64,000 bases of DNA from Halomicroarcula saliterrae (lineage in GTDB: Archaea > Halobacteriota > Halobacteria > Halobacteriales > Haloarculaceae). The position numbers and the translations under genes were made by a program. The stretch spans positions 62,001 through 126,000 of the forward strand of contig NZ_JAMQON010000008.1 in the NCBI RefSeq assembly GCF_031624395.1. The letters run 5' to 3'. Under the pieces are notes generated by a model. It was not told where the DNA came from. It saw only the letters and a list, made by a program, of their open reading frames with translations, and ran no database searches. Positions 44,357 to 54,266 of the stretch are shown piece after piece (within the stretch, counting starts at the first letter, position 1; every line of letters starts with the position of its first letter).

Positions 44357-46963
44357 TCAGCGGAGTTTCCCGAGCAGTTTGTAGTCGTGATCGGGGGTGT
44401 ACCGTCGGAACAGCAGGCTGTTCGACAGCACCGACACGCTGGAGAACGCCATCGCACCGGCAGCGAGCACCGGTTGGAGTAGGCCCAGCGACGCCAGCGG
44501 GATCATCGCGGTGTTGTACCCGAGCGCCCAGACGAGGTTCTGCTTGATCTTCGCGAGCGTCGCGTCCGAGATGCGGATGGCCTTCACGACGTCGAGGGGG
44601 TCGTCGCGCATCAGCGTCACGTCCGCCGCCTCAATGGCCACGTCCGTCCCCGAGCCGATGGCCGTCCCCACGTACGCGACGGCGAGGGCGGGCGCATCGT
44701 TGACGCCGTCGCCCACCATCATCGCCTTCCGGCCTTCGTCCTGAATGCTCTCGACGGCATCGGATTTGTCCTCGGGGAGAACCCCCGCGCGGACGTTCTC
44801 GGGAGCGATGCCGACCTGCTCGGCGACCGCGCGGGCGGTCCGCTCGTTGTCGCCGGTGATCATCATCACGTCGACACCACGTTCTTGGAGCTGACTTATA
44901 GCGTCCTTCGCGCTCTCTTTGATTGTGTCGGCATCGGCGACCACACCCACGAGTTCGCCCTCGTAGGCGACGAGCATTGCCGTCTTCCCCTCGTTCTCGA
45001 GGCGCTCCATCGTGTCCTGCGCGGGCGAGGGGTCGATATCGTTGTCACGGAGGAGCTTCCGATTCCCGACCAGGACCTCACTGTTGCCGACAGTCGCTCT
45101 GATGCCGTGGCCGGGGACGTTCTCGAAGTGGTCCGGGTCGCTCACGTCGATCCCCCGTTCTTCGGCGCCGTCGACAATGGCACGGGCGAGCGGGTGTTCG
45201 CTCGCATGTTCGGCCGTGGCCGCGAGCCGCAGGACATCCTCCTCACCGAGACGGTCACGAGCGGTCAGTTGGCCACCATCTGCAGCAGTATCGCCGCCAT
45301 CCGTGAGAGGCTGTCCGTCACCGTCGAACACGACGATGTCGGTGAGCTCCATTTCGCCTTTCGTCAACGTCCCTGTCTTGTCGAAGACGACCGTGTCGAC
45401 GTCCTTCGCTCGTTCGAGGATGTCACCGCCCTTGAACAGGACGCCGTTCTGTGCACCGATAGTCGTCCCGACCATCGTCGCGGCAGGCGTCGCAAGGCCC
45501 AGCGCACAGGGACAGGCGATCAGTACGGCCGACGCGAACACGATGATCGAGAACTCGAAGACGGTGACGGTCCCTCCAGCGATTGCAGGTCCACCTGCCA
45601 CGGCACCCCACAGCGGGAGCCACTCGACGAAGCTCGCGAGCGCTCCGGGGAACAAGTACCAGACGACACCCCAGAGAACGGCGTTGGCGATGACTGCCGG
45701 CACGAAATACGCCGAGATGCGGTCGGCGAGGTTCTGGATGTCGGGCTGGCGCGACTGGGCGTCCTTGACCGTCTGAACGATCTGCTGAAGCGCCGTGTCC
45801 TTCCCGACCTTCGTCGCCTCCACGACGAGCACGCCGTTCTCGTTGATAGTCGAGCCGACGACCTCGTCACCCTCGCTCTTCTCGACGGGGACAGACTCGC
45901 CGGTGACCATCGACTCGTCGACCGCTGACTGGCCATCGACGACGACCCCGTCGGTCGGAATCTGCTCGCCAGGCCGAACCTTCATCCGATCGCCGACCTC
46001 GACGTCCTCAAGTGGGATCTCCTCCTCGTTGCCGGCCTCATCGACGACGGTGGCCGTCTCGGCCTCCATCTCCAGCAGCTTGCGGAGCGCCTCGCCGGCT
46101 TGGCCCTTCGAGCGGGCTTCAAGGTAGTTCCCGAGGGTGATGAACACGAGGATGAGCGCGGCGGTGTCGAAGTACAGGCCGCCCGCGATGAGCCCTGAGA
46201 GGACTGCGACAGAGTAGACGTACGCAGTGGTCGAGCCCAGCGCGATCAGGACGTCCATGTTGGCGCGCTTGTTGTTCACCAGCGCATTGTACGAGTTCTT
46301 GTAGAACGGCCAACCGAGCACCAGCTGGACGGGCGTCGCCAGCAGGAACTCTGCCCAGCCGAACTCGATTCCGAGAATGGTCTCCGGGAGGACGCCACCG
46401 CCGAGGAGGAACTTCTCGGCGAGGAAAAAGAGGAGAGGTGCCGACAGCACCGCACCAAACAGGGTCAGTCGAAGCTGCTTACGGATTTCAGCCTGTCGCG
46501 CGGCGTCGCGCGCGTCCTCGCCAGAGTCGCTGTCGTCGCCGTCCTCTCGGACGGGCGAGTAGCCCGCGCTCTCGATGGCATCGTAGAGTGCATCCAGCGA
46601 CGTGTCCGCGGGGTTGTACCGGACCTGGGCTTCGTCGGTGGCGAAGTTCGCCTCGGCCGCGATGACACCGGGTGTGTTCTCTAGGGCAGTCTCATTGGTC
46701 TGTACACAGTTGGCACAGGTCATATCGGAGATGCCGATGGTCACTGTGTCAGACACTGCACCATACCCGGCATCTTCGATCGCCTCGTATATCTCTTCGA
46801 GCGATACCTCGTCAGGATCGTACTCGACGGAGCCTTCATCCGTGGCGAAGTTCGCGTTCGCCTCAACGACGCCGTCGAAGGACTCTAGCGCGTCGCCAAC
46901 TGTCGCCGAACAGTTAGCACAGGTCATCCCTGTGATGTCGAGATGTGCAGTTCGCGTTCCCAT
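44357..46963 (-). CDS. copA: Copper-exporting P1B-type ATPase
   Basis: An 868-residue copper pump. Two N-terminal HMA domains (about 6-66 and 75-135) each carry a CANC site: [10 protein letters not shown] and [10 protein letters not shown]. The membrane motif is Cys484-Pro-Cys486, followed by the phosphorylated Asp528 in [14 protein letters not shown] (actuator), [10 protein letters not shown] and [11 protein letters not shown]. Helices [12 protein letters not shown] and [18 protein letters not shown] carry the NY and MxxSS motifs of Cu(I)-type pumps. It is the first gene of the operon leading to the cupredoxin at 41501. It corresponds to the YvgX-type ATPase of Halobacterium. Confidence 0.95.
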   Translation of the reverse strand: MGTRTAHLDITGMTCANCSATVGDALESFDGVVEANANFATDEGSVEYDPDEVSLEEIYEAIEDAGYGAVSDTVTIGISDMTCANCVQTNETALENTPGVIAAEANFATDEAQVRYNPADTSLDALYDAIESAGYSPVREDGDDSDSGEDARDAARQAEIRKQLRLTLFGAVLSAPLLFFLAEKFLLGGGVLPETILGIEFGWAEFLLATPVQLVLGWPFYKNSYNALVNNKRANMDVLIALGSTTAYVYSVAVLSGLIAGGLYFDTAALILVFITLGNYLEARSKGQAGEALRKLLEMEAETATVVDEAGNEEEIPLEDVEVGDRMKVRPGEQIPTDGVVVDGQSAVDESMVTGESVPVEKSEGDEVVGSTINENGVLVVEATKVGKDTALQQIVQTVKDAQSRQPDIQNLADRISAYFVPAVIANAVLWGVVWYLFPGALASFVEWLPLWGAVAGGPAIAGGTVTVFEFSIIVFASAVLIACPCALGLATPAATMVGTTIGAQNGVLFKGGDILERAKDVDTVVFDKTGTLTKGEMELTDIVVFDGDGQPLTDGGDTAADGGQLTARDRLGEEDVLRLAATAEHASEHPLARAIVDGAEERGIDVSDPDHFENVPGHGIRATVGNSEVLVGNRKLLRDNDIDPSPAQDTMERLENEGKTAMLVAYEGELVGVVADADTIKESAKDAISQLQERGVDVMMITGDNERTARAVAEQVGIAPENVRAGVLPEDKSDAVESIQDEGRKAMMVGDGVNDAPALAVAYVGTAIGSGTDVAIEAADVTLMRDDPLDVVKAIRISDATLAKIKQNLVWALGYNTAMIPLASLGLLQPVLAAGAMAFSSVSVLSNSLLFRRYTPDHDYKLLGKLR

Positions 46964-47001
46964 TCTTGCCCTATACTACGTAGTCCTTCCTTAGTGCAGT
47001 T

Positions 47002-47018
47002 ACTGTTTCGAAACCAGT
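47002..47018. promoter_or_regulatory. Palindrome upstream of copA
   Basis: ACTGTTTCGAAACCAGT is nearly symmetrical around TTTCGAAA. A TATA-like TTCTATAC (minus strand, about 47029-47037) lies just upstream, so the palindrome would overlap the transcription start of copA. Candidate operator for the neighbouring TRASH-domain regulator. Confidence 0.5.
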
Positions 47019-47033
47019 GTTTTAGACCAGTAT

Positions 47034-47051
47034 AGAATTTAGATTCAAAGG
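47034..47051. promoter_or_regulatory. TAGATTCAA element upstream of copA
   Basis: AGAATTTAGATTCAAAGG shares 16 of 18 bases with 38846-38863 (YHS permease promoter), and TAGAATCAA recurs at 25337. It lies 71-88 bases before copA. Possible shared copper-regulon element. Confidence 0.5.
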
Positions 47052-47123
47052 CCTAGTTCCGTTCCACTACCGAAGGATGCCAATATCGACTTCGCCGATC
47101 TGGAGCGGAAATCGCGGCTACAA

Positions 47124-47696
47124 CTAGACTCCGTCTTCGAGACGTTGATACTGGTCTTCGAAGCGGCCACGGCACGACGGACAACAGAAGTGATAGATGT
47201 CTCCGTCGATTCGAGCGGATTCGCCCTCGCTATCGACCGTATTCCCACACTCGGCGCACGTGATTGCGAACTCGGTGCCGTCGAGGTCGTCGACGAGCGT
47301 CACCGAGTACTCCGTTGATGGCGCGTCTTCGAGGAGACCCTCGACCCACCGGCGAACGTTCTGTCCTTCCGCACGACCGTAGAACCATATTTTCCCCTCG
47401 GCAGTGGCGAAGAGGTGTTCGATACCATCCGCGTCGTGGAGCCGGCTTCGAAGTGACTCGATGGCAGCGGTATCGTTTTCGAGCTGGACGAACACCGGAA
47501 CGCCAGCTCGCAGTTGTGCGCGATTCACGTCGACGGTGAAGCCGTTGATGATGTCGGCCTCCTCTAACCGTTTCACGCGGTCTGATACGGCTGGCCCCGA
47601 GAGATCCACCTCCTCACCGATGCTGCTGAACGGGCGTCGCGCGTCCTCTGCTAGTAGCGAGAGGATCTCCATGTCTGTCTCGTCTAAATCACGCAT
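47124..47696 (-). CDS. AsnC/Lrp-type copper regulator with TRASH domain
   Basis: A 190-residue protein from ATG 47696. Residues 1-55 form the Lrp HTH (LDETDMEILSLLAEDARRPF, SGPAVSDRVKRLEE), a middle domain follows, and the C-terminus is a TRASH metal knuckle with CAECG and YHFCCPSCRGRF. In Halobacterium salinarum the same architecture (VNG1179C) is known to control the copper ATPase YvgX. It lies between copA and a copper chaperone, which strongly supports the same role. Confidence 0.9.
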   Translation of the reverse strand: MRDLDETDMEILSLLAEDARRPFSSIGEEVDLSGPAVSDRVKRLEEADIINGFTVDVNRAQLRAGVPVFVQLENDTAAIESLRSRLHDADGIEHLFATAEGKIWFYGRAEGQNVRRWVEGLLEDAPSTEYSVTLVDDLDGTEFAITCAECGNTVDSEGESARIDGDIYHFCCPSCRGRFEDQYQRLEDGV

Positions 47697-47828
47697 ATCT
47701 CCCCATTGAACCCCCGAACCACAATATTGTTTCCCAGCGCCAAGATTTGAATGCCATCCCACTTCCAAGATAGACTTTGGATTCGAAGCAGAAACTGACA
47801 AAGATTCCCCTCCCGTATGTACCAGTGT

Positions 47829-48026
47829 ATGACGCAGACCATCACTGTCGAAGGAATGACGTGCGGTCACTGTGAACAGACAGTCGAAGACGCGCTTCGA
47901 GAAGTGAGCGGCGTGACCGACGCGACTGCCGATCGCGAGGCCAAACAGGCGAGCGTCGATGGCGATGCTGACGTCACGTCACTCGTTCAAGCCGTCGAGG
48001 ACGCTGGATACACCGCCCACGCCTGA
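47829..48026 (+). CDS. copZ: Copper chaperone HMA protein
   Basis: A 65-residue HMA domain from ATG 47829 with the copper-type loop GMTCGHCEQT. It would shuttle Cu(I) to CopA or CopB. It diverges from the AsnC-TRASH gene across a 132-base region that contains TTTGAAT and lies upstream of the CopB gene on the same strand. Confidence 0.9.
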   Translation: MTQTITVEGMTCGHCEQTVEDALREVSGVTDATADREAKQASVDGDADVTSLVQAVEDAGYTAHA

Positions 48027-48149
48027 GAACCGCCGGAACGTACGTCCACAAGTGCCCCGCCGTTCTCGTTCGACACCGGCCCTCTTGACGGTACCGCGCC
48101 GTATCAGGGTCTGGACAGCATAATAAGGGACGGCACCAATACCCACGCC

Positions 48150-50522
48150 ATGAGCAACAATCCAGACCACGAGACATCCGAAAATCCCTCTAAAGAGGGG
48201 CACCCCTCGCATCAATCCGAAGGACCCGTCTACTGTTGTCGAATTTGCCGATTGAAAGCAGAGTCGGAACCACGAGCATCAGCCCACGCGTCATCCGAGC
48301 CGGAGTCCAAACTCCCGAAGGACGACACTCACACTGCGGCAGACGCCACCACGGAGTCCGAATCCACGGACGAACACGCACATAACGACCACGAAGCCGA
48401 ACACGCGCACCGCCACGCTGCGGCCGAGCACGCTCACTCTACAGAAGCAGAGCACGTACACGACGAGCACGACCATGGTGGTAACGCCCACGAGAAGGGA
48501 CACGGGGGTGGAAACGGGGATCACAGCGATCACACGGATCACTCAGGCCACGAGGCGATGTTTCGGCGGCGGTTCTGGGTGTCGCTCGTCCTCTCGATTC
48601 CGGTCATCGTCTTCAGCGAATTCATTCAGGACGTCTTCGGCTATACGGCCCCTACGTTCCCCGGGAGTACGTGGATAACGCCGGTACTTGCGGTCGTGAT
48701 CTTCGCGTACGGTGGCGTGCCCTTCCTCTCGATGGCCCGGACGGAACTGAAAAACCGCGAGCCGGGGATGATGATGCTCATCTCGCTGGCGATATCGGTG
48801 GCGTTCGTCTACTCGATCGCGAGTCTGTTTCTCGAAGGGACGACACCGTTTTTCTGGGAACTCGTCACGCTGATCGACATCATGCTGCTGGGCCACTGGG
48901 TGGAGATGCGGTCGGTCCGGGCGGCCTCGGGGGCGCTGGACGAACTCGCGAAGCTCATGCCCGATACCGCCGAGCGTATCACCGAGAGTGGAGATACCGA
49001 GGAAGTGCCCGTCTCCGAACTCGGCGAGGACGATGTCGTGCTCGTTCGCCCGGGCGCGAGCGTGCCTGCCGACGGCGAAGTCGTCGAGGGCGAGTCGTCC
49101 GTTGACGAGTCGATGATTACCGGCGAATCCAGACCAGTTGGGAAGGAGCCCGGATCAGAGGTGGTCGCCGGGACGGTCAACCAGGACGGGAGTCTCCGCG
49201 TCAAAATCACGAAGACCGGCGACGAGACGACGCTGGCGGGCATCATGCGACTGGTCGACGAGGCCCAGCAGTCCAAATCTCGAACCCAGTTGCTCGCCGA
49301 CAAGGCAGCTGGCTGGCTGTTCTATATTGCACTCGGCGTCGCGGCGATTACTGCCGTCGCGTGGGTCGTCGCGGTCGGGTACAACATCACCGTCCTCGAG
49401 CGCGTCGTGACGGTCCTGGTCATCGCGTGTCCCCACGCACTTGGACTTGCCGTCCCGCTCGTGGTCGCGATCAACACTTCCACGGCTGCCCAAAACGGGA
49501 TGCTCATCCGCGACCGCATCGCCATGGAGGAATCTCGAAATCTGGACACGGTGATGTTTGACAAGACCGGGACCCTCACGAAGGGCGAACAGGGCGTCGT
49601 CGGTGTTGAGACGGCAGGCGACTGGACTGAAGAGCGAGCATTCGAAGTCGCCGCTGGTGTCGAGGGTGACTCCGAGCATATGATCGCTCGCGCCATCCGA
49701 GACGCCGCCGAGGAACGGGATATCCAGCGAGCGAAGGTTTCGAACTTTGAGAATTTCCGCGGTCTCGGCGTCAGAGCCACTGTGGACGGCGAGACGGTTC
49801 ATATCGGTGGACCGAACCTGATCGAGAAATTCGGTATCGAGCGGTCCAACGAAATCGCTGCCTTCGCGGAGGAAGCTGGCTCGAACGCAGAGACGGTTAT
49901 CTACCTGGTTCACGACGAATCCGAAGTCGTTGCAGCATTCGCGCTCGCGGACGTTATTCGGGAGGAAAGCCGGCAGGCCATCGAGGCGCTACACGCGATG
50001 GATATTGAGGTGGCAATGCTCACCGGCGACTCCGAAGACGTTGCACGGGCTGTCTCGGAGGAACTCGGCATCGACCAGTACTTCGCGGAGGTACTCCCCG
50101 ACGAAAAGGACACGAAAGTCGAAGCGCTCCAGTCCGAGGGGAAACTGGTCGCGATGGTCGGCGACGGCGTCAACGACGCGCCGGCGCTCACGCGAGCAGA
50201 TGTCGGTATTGCCATCGGTTCAGGGACCGACGTCGCCATCGAGTCGGGCGATATCATCCTCGTCGACAACAATCCCCTGGATGTCGTCCGTCTCATCAAG
50301 CTCTCGAAGGCGAGCTACCGGAAGATGCAGGAGAATCTGGTCTGGGCGACCGGCTACAACGTCTTCGCGCTCCCACTCGCTGCCGGAGTCCTCGCGCCTA
50401 TCGGTATCCTGCTGTCGCCGGCGATCGGCGCGGTGTTCATGTCTCTCTCGACAATCATCGTCGCTATCAACGCCCGTCGTCTCCGCAGCGCCGATATTTC
50501 CGTGCCCGACATTGGTGCGTGA
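48150..50522 (+). CDS. copB: CopB-type P1B ATPase with His-rich N-terminus
   Basis: A 790-residue pump. The N-terminal 135 residues have a cysteine cluster CCRIC (29-33) and a long His-rich stretch (about 70-130) with repeated HAH and EHxH units. The membrane motif is Cys427-Pro-His429, the CopB signature, and the phosphorylated Asp is at 471 ([10 protein letters not shown]). [14 protein letters not shown] and [11 protein letters not shown] are present. CopB-type pumps export Cu or Ag. It is followed by a methyltransferase-like gene after 5 bases. A fragment of a second copy is at 61921-62274. Confidence 0.95.
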   Translation: MSNNPDHETSENPSKEGHPSHQSEGPVYCCRICRLKAESEPRASAHASSEPESKLPKDDTHTAADATTESESTDEHAHNDHEAEHAHRHAAAEHAHSTEAEHVHDEHDHGGNAHEKGHGGGNGDHSDHTDHSGHEAMFRRRFWVSLVLSIPVIVFSEFIQDVFGYTAPTFPGSTWITPVLAVVIFAYGGVPFLSMARTELKNREPGMMMLISLAISVAFVYSIASLFLEGTTPFFWELVTLIDIMLLGHWVEMRSVRAASGALDELAKLMPDTAERITESGDTEEVPVSELGEDDVVLVRPGASVPADGEVVEGESSVDESMITGESRPVGKEPGSEVVAGTVNQDGSLRVKITKTGDETTLAGIMRLVDEAQQSKSRTQLLADKAAGWLFYIALGVAAITAVAWVVAVGYNITVLERVVTVLVIACPHALGLAVPLVVAINTSTAAQNGMLIRDRIAMEESRNLDTVMFDKTGTLTKGEQGVVGVETAGDWTEERAFEVAAGVEGDSEHMIARAIRDAAEERDIQRAKVSNFENFRGLGVRATVDGETVHIGGPNLIEKFGIERSNEIAAFAEEAGSNAETVIYLVHDESEVVAAFALADVIREESRQAIEALHAMDIEVAMLTGDSEDVARAVSEELGIDQYFAEVLPDEKDTKVEALQSEGKLVAMVGDGVNDAPALTRADVGIAIGSGTDVAIESGDIILVDNNPLDVVRLIKLSKASYRKMQENLVWATGYNVFALPLAAGVLAPIGILLSPAIGAVFMSLSTIIVAINARRLRSADISVPDIGA

Positions 50523-50527
50523 TCCCT

Positions 50528-51145
50528 ATGGCACTCCAGGCGACACAGACATTGTTCAGCGTCAGTCTCCTATCCGGGGGACTCCTACTGGGTGGCCTCC
50601 TTGCCACCATCGTCAGTCCGACATTCCGGTTCTGGCCGCACGGGACGCGGAACTGGACGTTCTGGGTCAGCTGGACAGCCTGGACGCTATACGTCGTGGG
50701 TCTGGTCGGCATTGCATACCTCGACTGGTGGCACTGGTACGAACCACCGGTGGTGGTGCAACTCGTCAGTGTGCTTGTTTTCGTAGCAGGCACAGCGCTG
50801 TCTATCTGGGCGATGTGGACACTCGGATTCTGGGAGAGCAGTGGTCTCGAAGGCCACCTTCAAACTGAGGGACCGTATCGCTTCTCTCGCAATCCACAGT
50901 ACGTGGGGTTCATCACCATGCTCGCCAGCGGAGGCCTCCTCGCAGGTTCGATTCAAACGGTCATTCTCGCTATCGGTGGAATCGTGTGGTTCCTGCTCGC
51001 ACCACTCGCCGAAGAGCCGTGGCTCCGCGAGCAGTACGGGGGTGAATACGAGTCATACTGCGAGGCGGTTCCACGATTCCTGGGTAGAACCAGTGGACGT
51101 GCAGCGCAGGCACATTCAGAGCAGTCAGAGAGTGATTCTCAATGA
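50528..51145 (+). CDS. ICMT-like membrane methyltransferase family protein
   Basis: A 205-residue protein from ATG 50528 with four or five helices and the motif YRFSRNPQYVGFI plus REQYGGEYESYCEAVPRFLG, as in isoprenylcysteine carboxyl methyltransferase relatives. It follows copB by 5 bases and its stop overlaps the next start (ATGA), so the three genes form one operon. Why a methyltransferase accompanies a copper pump is unclear. Confidence 0.75.
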   Translation: MALQATQTLFSVSLLSGGLLLGGLLATIVSPTFRFWPHGTRNWTFWVSWTAWTLYVVGLVGIAYLDWWHWYEPPVVVQLVSVLVFVAGTALSIWAMWTLGFWESSGLEGHLQTEGPYRFSRNPQYVGFITMLASGGLLAGSIQTVILAIGGIVWFLLAPLAEEPWLREQYGGEYESYCEAVPRFLGRTSGRAAQAHSEQSESDSQ

Positions 51146-52242
51146 CTGGACCCGCGACACAACCGATTGAGGTCGGCGGCCGAACCATCTCACCCGGAGA
51201 GAAGCGCCAGTTCCGCTATTCGGTGGGAACAAGTTTCCACGGCGACCCGATCGACATTCCGGTCACGGTCGTCAACGGAGAGAATGATGGCCCGGCGATG
51301 TTCCTCAGTGCTGCCGTGCACGGCGACGAACTGAACGGCATCAAGATCGTCCAAGAGGTCGCAGAAACCTACGGTCCCCCGGACATCCACGGGGCACTCG
51401 TCTGCCTCCACGTACTGAACGTCCCGGGATTCATGGCCCAACAGCGCTACATCCCGATCTATGACGAGGACCTCAACCGGTCGTTCCCCGGGAATCCACA
51501 GGGAACGATGGCGAAACGTCTCGCCCATACTATCTTCGAGGAATTCGTCTCGAAGTGCGACCTAGGGCTGGATTTCCACACCTCGACGCGCAACAGGACG
51601 ACGATGTATCACGTTCGGGCAGATATGCGCGACTCTGACGTCGAACGCATCGCCCGTGCATTCGGAACGAGCGTGATTCTCGACGGTGAAGGCTCAAACG
51701 GGACGCTCCGAAAGGCAGCATCGAAGACGGGGGTTCCGACCGTAACTGTGGAGATGGGGCGCGCCCACCGGTTCCAATCGACGCATCTCGAACGCGCCCT
51801 TCACTGCGTGGCGAGTGTCCTCGCTGAACATGAGGTTCTGCCAGACCGGCCGGTCTCTTGGCCTGGGTGGACGCGTGTGGTCGCACGCGACGGTGAGAAG
51901 ACGTGGCTTCGTGCTGCCACCGGCGGACTCGTCGAGATGAAGTGGGGCCCACAGCCACTCGTTGAGGGCGGGGAACAACTGTTCACTATCTCCGATCACT
52001 TCAAAGACGAAGTCGAAGTCGTTCGTGCACCGTCAACTGGCCTCGTCGTCGGTGTCCTCGAGAACGCAGTCGCGTACCCAGGGCATCCGCTGTGTCACTT
52101 CGTGAGCGTCGACGAAACGACCGCAGACATCATCCAGGACGACATCGAGCGGGGTGAGTTCGATGTCTACCGTGAGGGTGGTTTCCAACGGCCGGAATAT
52201 GGTGAGAGCGGTGAGTATGAAGGACGAGATCCGCTCTCTTGA
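51142..52242 (+). CDS. Succinylglutamate desuccinylase/aspartoacylase family protein
   Basis: A 366-residue zinc hydrolase-like protein. The N-terminal half has AAVHGDELNGIKI (zinc His and Glu) and the later LGLDFHTSTRNRT with the third ligand, plus a catalytic Glu in VTVEMGRAH. Such enzymes remove acyl groups from N-acyl amino acids or related amides. It overlaps the methyltransferase-like gene by 4 bases. A link to copper is by operon only. Confidence 0.8.
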   Translation: MTGPATQPIEVGGRTISPGEKRQFRYSVGTSFHGDPIDIPVTVVNGENDGPAMFLSAAVHGDELNGIKIVQEVAETYGPPDIHGALVCLHVLNVPGFMAQQRYIPIYDEDLNRSFPGNPQGTMAKRLAHTIFEEFVSKCDLGLDFHTSTRNRTTMYHVRADMRDSDVERIARAFGTSVILDGEGSNGTLRKAASKTGVPTVTVEMGRAHRFQSTHLERALHCVASVLAEHEVLPDRPVSWPGWTRVVARDGEKTWLRAATGGLVEMKWGPQPLVEGGEQLFTISDHFKDEVEVVRAPSTGLVVGVLENAVAYPGHPLCHFVSVDETTADIIQDDIERGEFDVYREGGFQRPEYGESGEYEGRDPLS

Positions 52243-52502
52243 CGGGGCAGCGTCTGCTGACAGGCTCTTCATCGGTTCGGAGAGCCCTCCCATAATTGCC
52301 TACTGGATCGTTTTTCGGCCAATAACCGTTCCAAGTTCTAATTCGTACGGTATGATGGTCGGCTTTTATCGAACATCGCTGAGATCACCTCAGCAAGATC
52401 GCGCCCTCTCAACTACAGACTCGCCGGGTACGAGTGTGTAAACTGTGCAGATCTGCTAGGTGATGCCCGGTATAGTAACGCTCACACCAACTTTTTCGCG
52501 AT

Positions 52503-53138
52503 CTATTGCGCGTTTTCAATCGCTTTCCTTACGTCAACCCAGACTTCATCAGGAGACTGTTTTCCGTCGACACGTTCCAGTTGACCTCGTTCTTCGTAGT
52601 ATTCAATAACTGGTTCAGTGGTCTCACGAAATACACGTAGACGTTCACGGACTGTCTCCTCGGTATCGTCATCCCGCTGCTCAAGTCGTTTTTCAACTTC
52701 AGGATCTTCAGGTGGACTGTATTTTATATGATAAGTGTCCCCTGTTTTTGGGTCTATACGGCGACCCGTGAGTCGTTGAACAAGTTCCTCCTCGTCTACG
52801 TCAAGATATAGAATAACGTCAACGTCGGTCATATTATTGAGTTCCTCAGCCTGTTCTACGTTGCGGGGATACCCATCCAGAACAAAGCCATTGACTTGCG
52901 ATAGAGCCTCTTTAACGAGCAGAGTGACAACCTCGTCCGGAACAAGCTCACCTTGATCCATATATATGCGCGGGACATCATACTCTGATTCAAATTCTGA
53001 AATATCCCTGTCCTTATTTGCCCGAAGGAGCTCCCCGGTAGTGATATGCTTTACATTAAACTCCTCAGAGGCCTTTCTACTCTGCGTCCCCTTTCCAGCA
53101 CCTGGTCCACCGAGGATTAGAATCCGTGGTTCGGCCAT
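52503..53138 (-). CDS. adk: Adenylate kinase
   Basis: A 211-residue enzyme of the long bacterial type, with P-loop GGPGAGKGTQ, the NMP-binding start TTGELLRANK, DGYPRN and the LID segment around GRRIDPKTGDTYHIKYSPP. The LID has no zinc-binding cysteines. It converts ATP plus AMP to two ADP. The gene is noticeably AT-richer than its neighbours, which suggests transfer or a different history. It may be an extra copy. Confidence 0.95.
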   Translation of the reverse strand: MAEPRILILGGPGAGKGTQSRKASEEFNVKHITTGELLRANKDRDISEFESEYDVPRIYMDQGELVPDEVVTLLVKEALSQVNGFVLDGYPRNVEQAEELNNMTDVDVILYLDVDEEELVQRLTGRRIDPKTGDTYHIKYSPPEDPEVEKRLEQRDDDTEETVRERLRVFRETTEPVIEYYEERGQLERVDGKQSPDEVWVDVRKAIENAQ

Positions 53139-53197
53139 GTCTCCCTTTTGATGTCAGTCACGAAAAAGACATGTATCGAGAGTCTCAGATGCGGTGG

Positions 53198-53698
53198 TTA
53201 CTTTCTCTGGGACTCTGACCGGATGATCCCGGAGAGATTGTCCATCTGTGCGGAGACATGGGCAGCTTCTCCCGCGAGGTGAGTGATGAGATCGTCAAGG
53301 GTGACGATCCCCACAACTGAGCCATCTTCGACAACGGGAACATGGCGGGCAGCCGCCTCGTTCATTTGTCGCAGTACCCTCGGTACCTCCGCCTCAGGCG
53401 TTACGGTGAGGGGGTCGGAGGTCATCACATCTCCGGCGGTTATGTTGGATTCGCTCTGATCCGTTGCGAGAACGTTGAACTCACTATCTGGCGTGAGGAG
53501 CGCGCCAATCAAATCTCGATCTGTAATGATGCCCACGAGCTGGTCGTTTTCTTCCACAACGACGTAGCGGGCACATTTGGTTTGCGCGACCATCGTTTGG
53601 GCGACCTCTGCTACCGACGTATCCGGAGTAACGCGGCCAACTGACTCGTCGGCGATACTCCCAACACGTAGTGTGAGATCGGATCGATTCTGTTCCAT
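53198..53698 (-). CDS. Tandem CBS-domain protein
   Basis: A 166-residue protein made of two CBS motifs (about 10-70 and 85-145): VGRVTPDTSVAEVAQTM...GIITDRDL and ITAGDVMTSDPLTVTPEA...GIVTLDDL. Such free CBS pairs bind adenine nucleotides and control other proteins. It shares strand with adk, 59 bases away. The target is unknown. Confidence 0.85.
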   Translation of the reverse strand: MEQNRSDLTLRVGSIADESVGRVTPDTSVAEVAQTMVAQTKCARYVVVEENDQLVGIITDRDLIGALLTPDSEFNVLATDQSESNITAGDVMTSDPLTVTPEAEVPRVLRQMNEAAARHVPVVEDGSVVGIVTLDDLITHLAGEAAHVSAQMDNLSGIIRSESQRK

Positions 53699-54225
53699 AC
53701 TGGGGGATTGGTTAGAGAGACTAAATAATATGGCGGCAGTTCCTCAATTCAGAGAGGCAACGCAGGGAGTAACGGTGCTTGGCTTCGGTGGACAGTAGCA
53801 CGTTTTGCGCTGCTACTATCCGACTGATATCCAGCGTGATGTTGGAGCCAAGCGGGGTGAATGTGCGACCGTAGTTACTAGTGGGCAGTCCAGCCTCCGT
53901 CGACAGGAATGTTTGTACCCGTGATGTACGACGCCTCATCAGAGGCGAGAAACATCGCAATGCCGCCAATCTCCTCGGGTTCGGCCACTCGCTGCATGGG
54001 TGTCTCGTCTCGGACGAACTCGTAGAACTGTTCCTGGTCGAGGTAGTCGTCTGTCATCGGCGTTTCAACGAATCCAGGGCAGATACTATTGACACGTACC
54101 CCTTCTGTGGCGTAGTCAATGGCGAGCTCTCGTGTGAAATTCACGACACCACCTTTTGCTGCCGAATAGGCAGGTGATCCAGGACCACCAACGAGGCCAT
54201 AAATCGACGCGACGTTAGTAAGCTA

Positions 54226-54245
54226 CCACGGCGTTCACGCCGTGG
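54226..54245. repeat. Right-end hairpin of the TnpB element
   Basis: CCACGGCGT-TC-ACGCCGTGG is a perfect 9-base inverted repeat with a 2-base loop, located 8 bases from the element end and downstream of tnpB. In IS605-group elements such hairpins are recognised by the transposase; the transcript here may also form the guide-RNA scaffold. Confidence 0.8.
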
Positions 54246-54266
54246 CATTCAGCGTGGACTCCCGTT

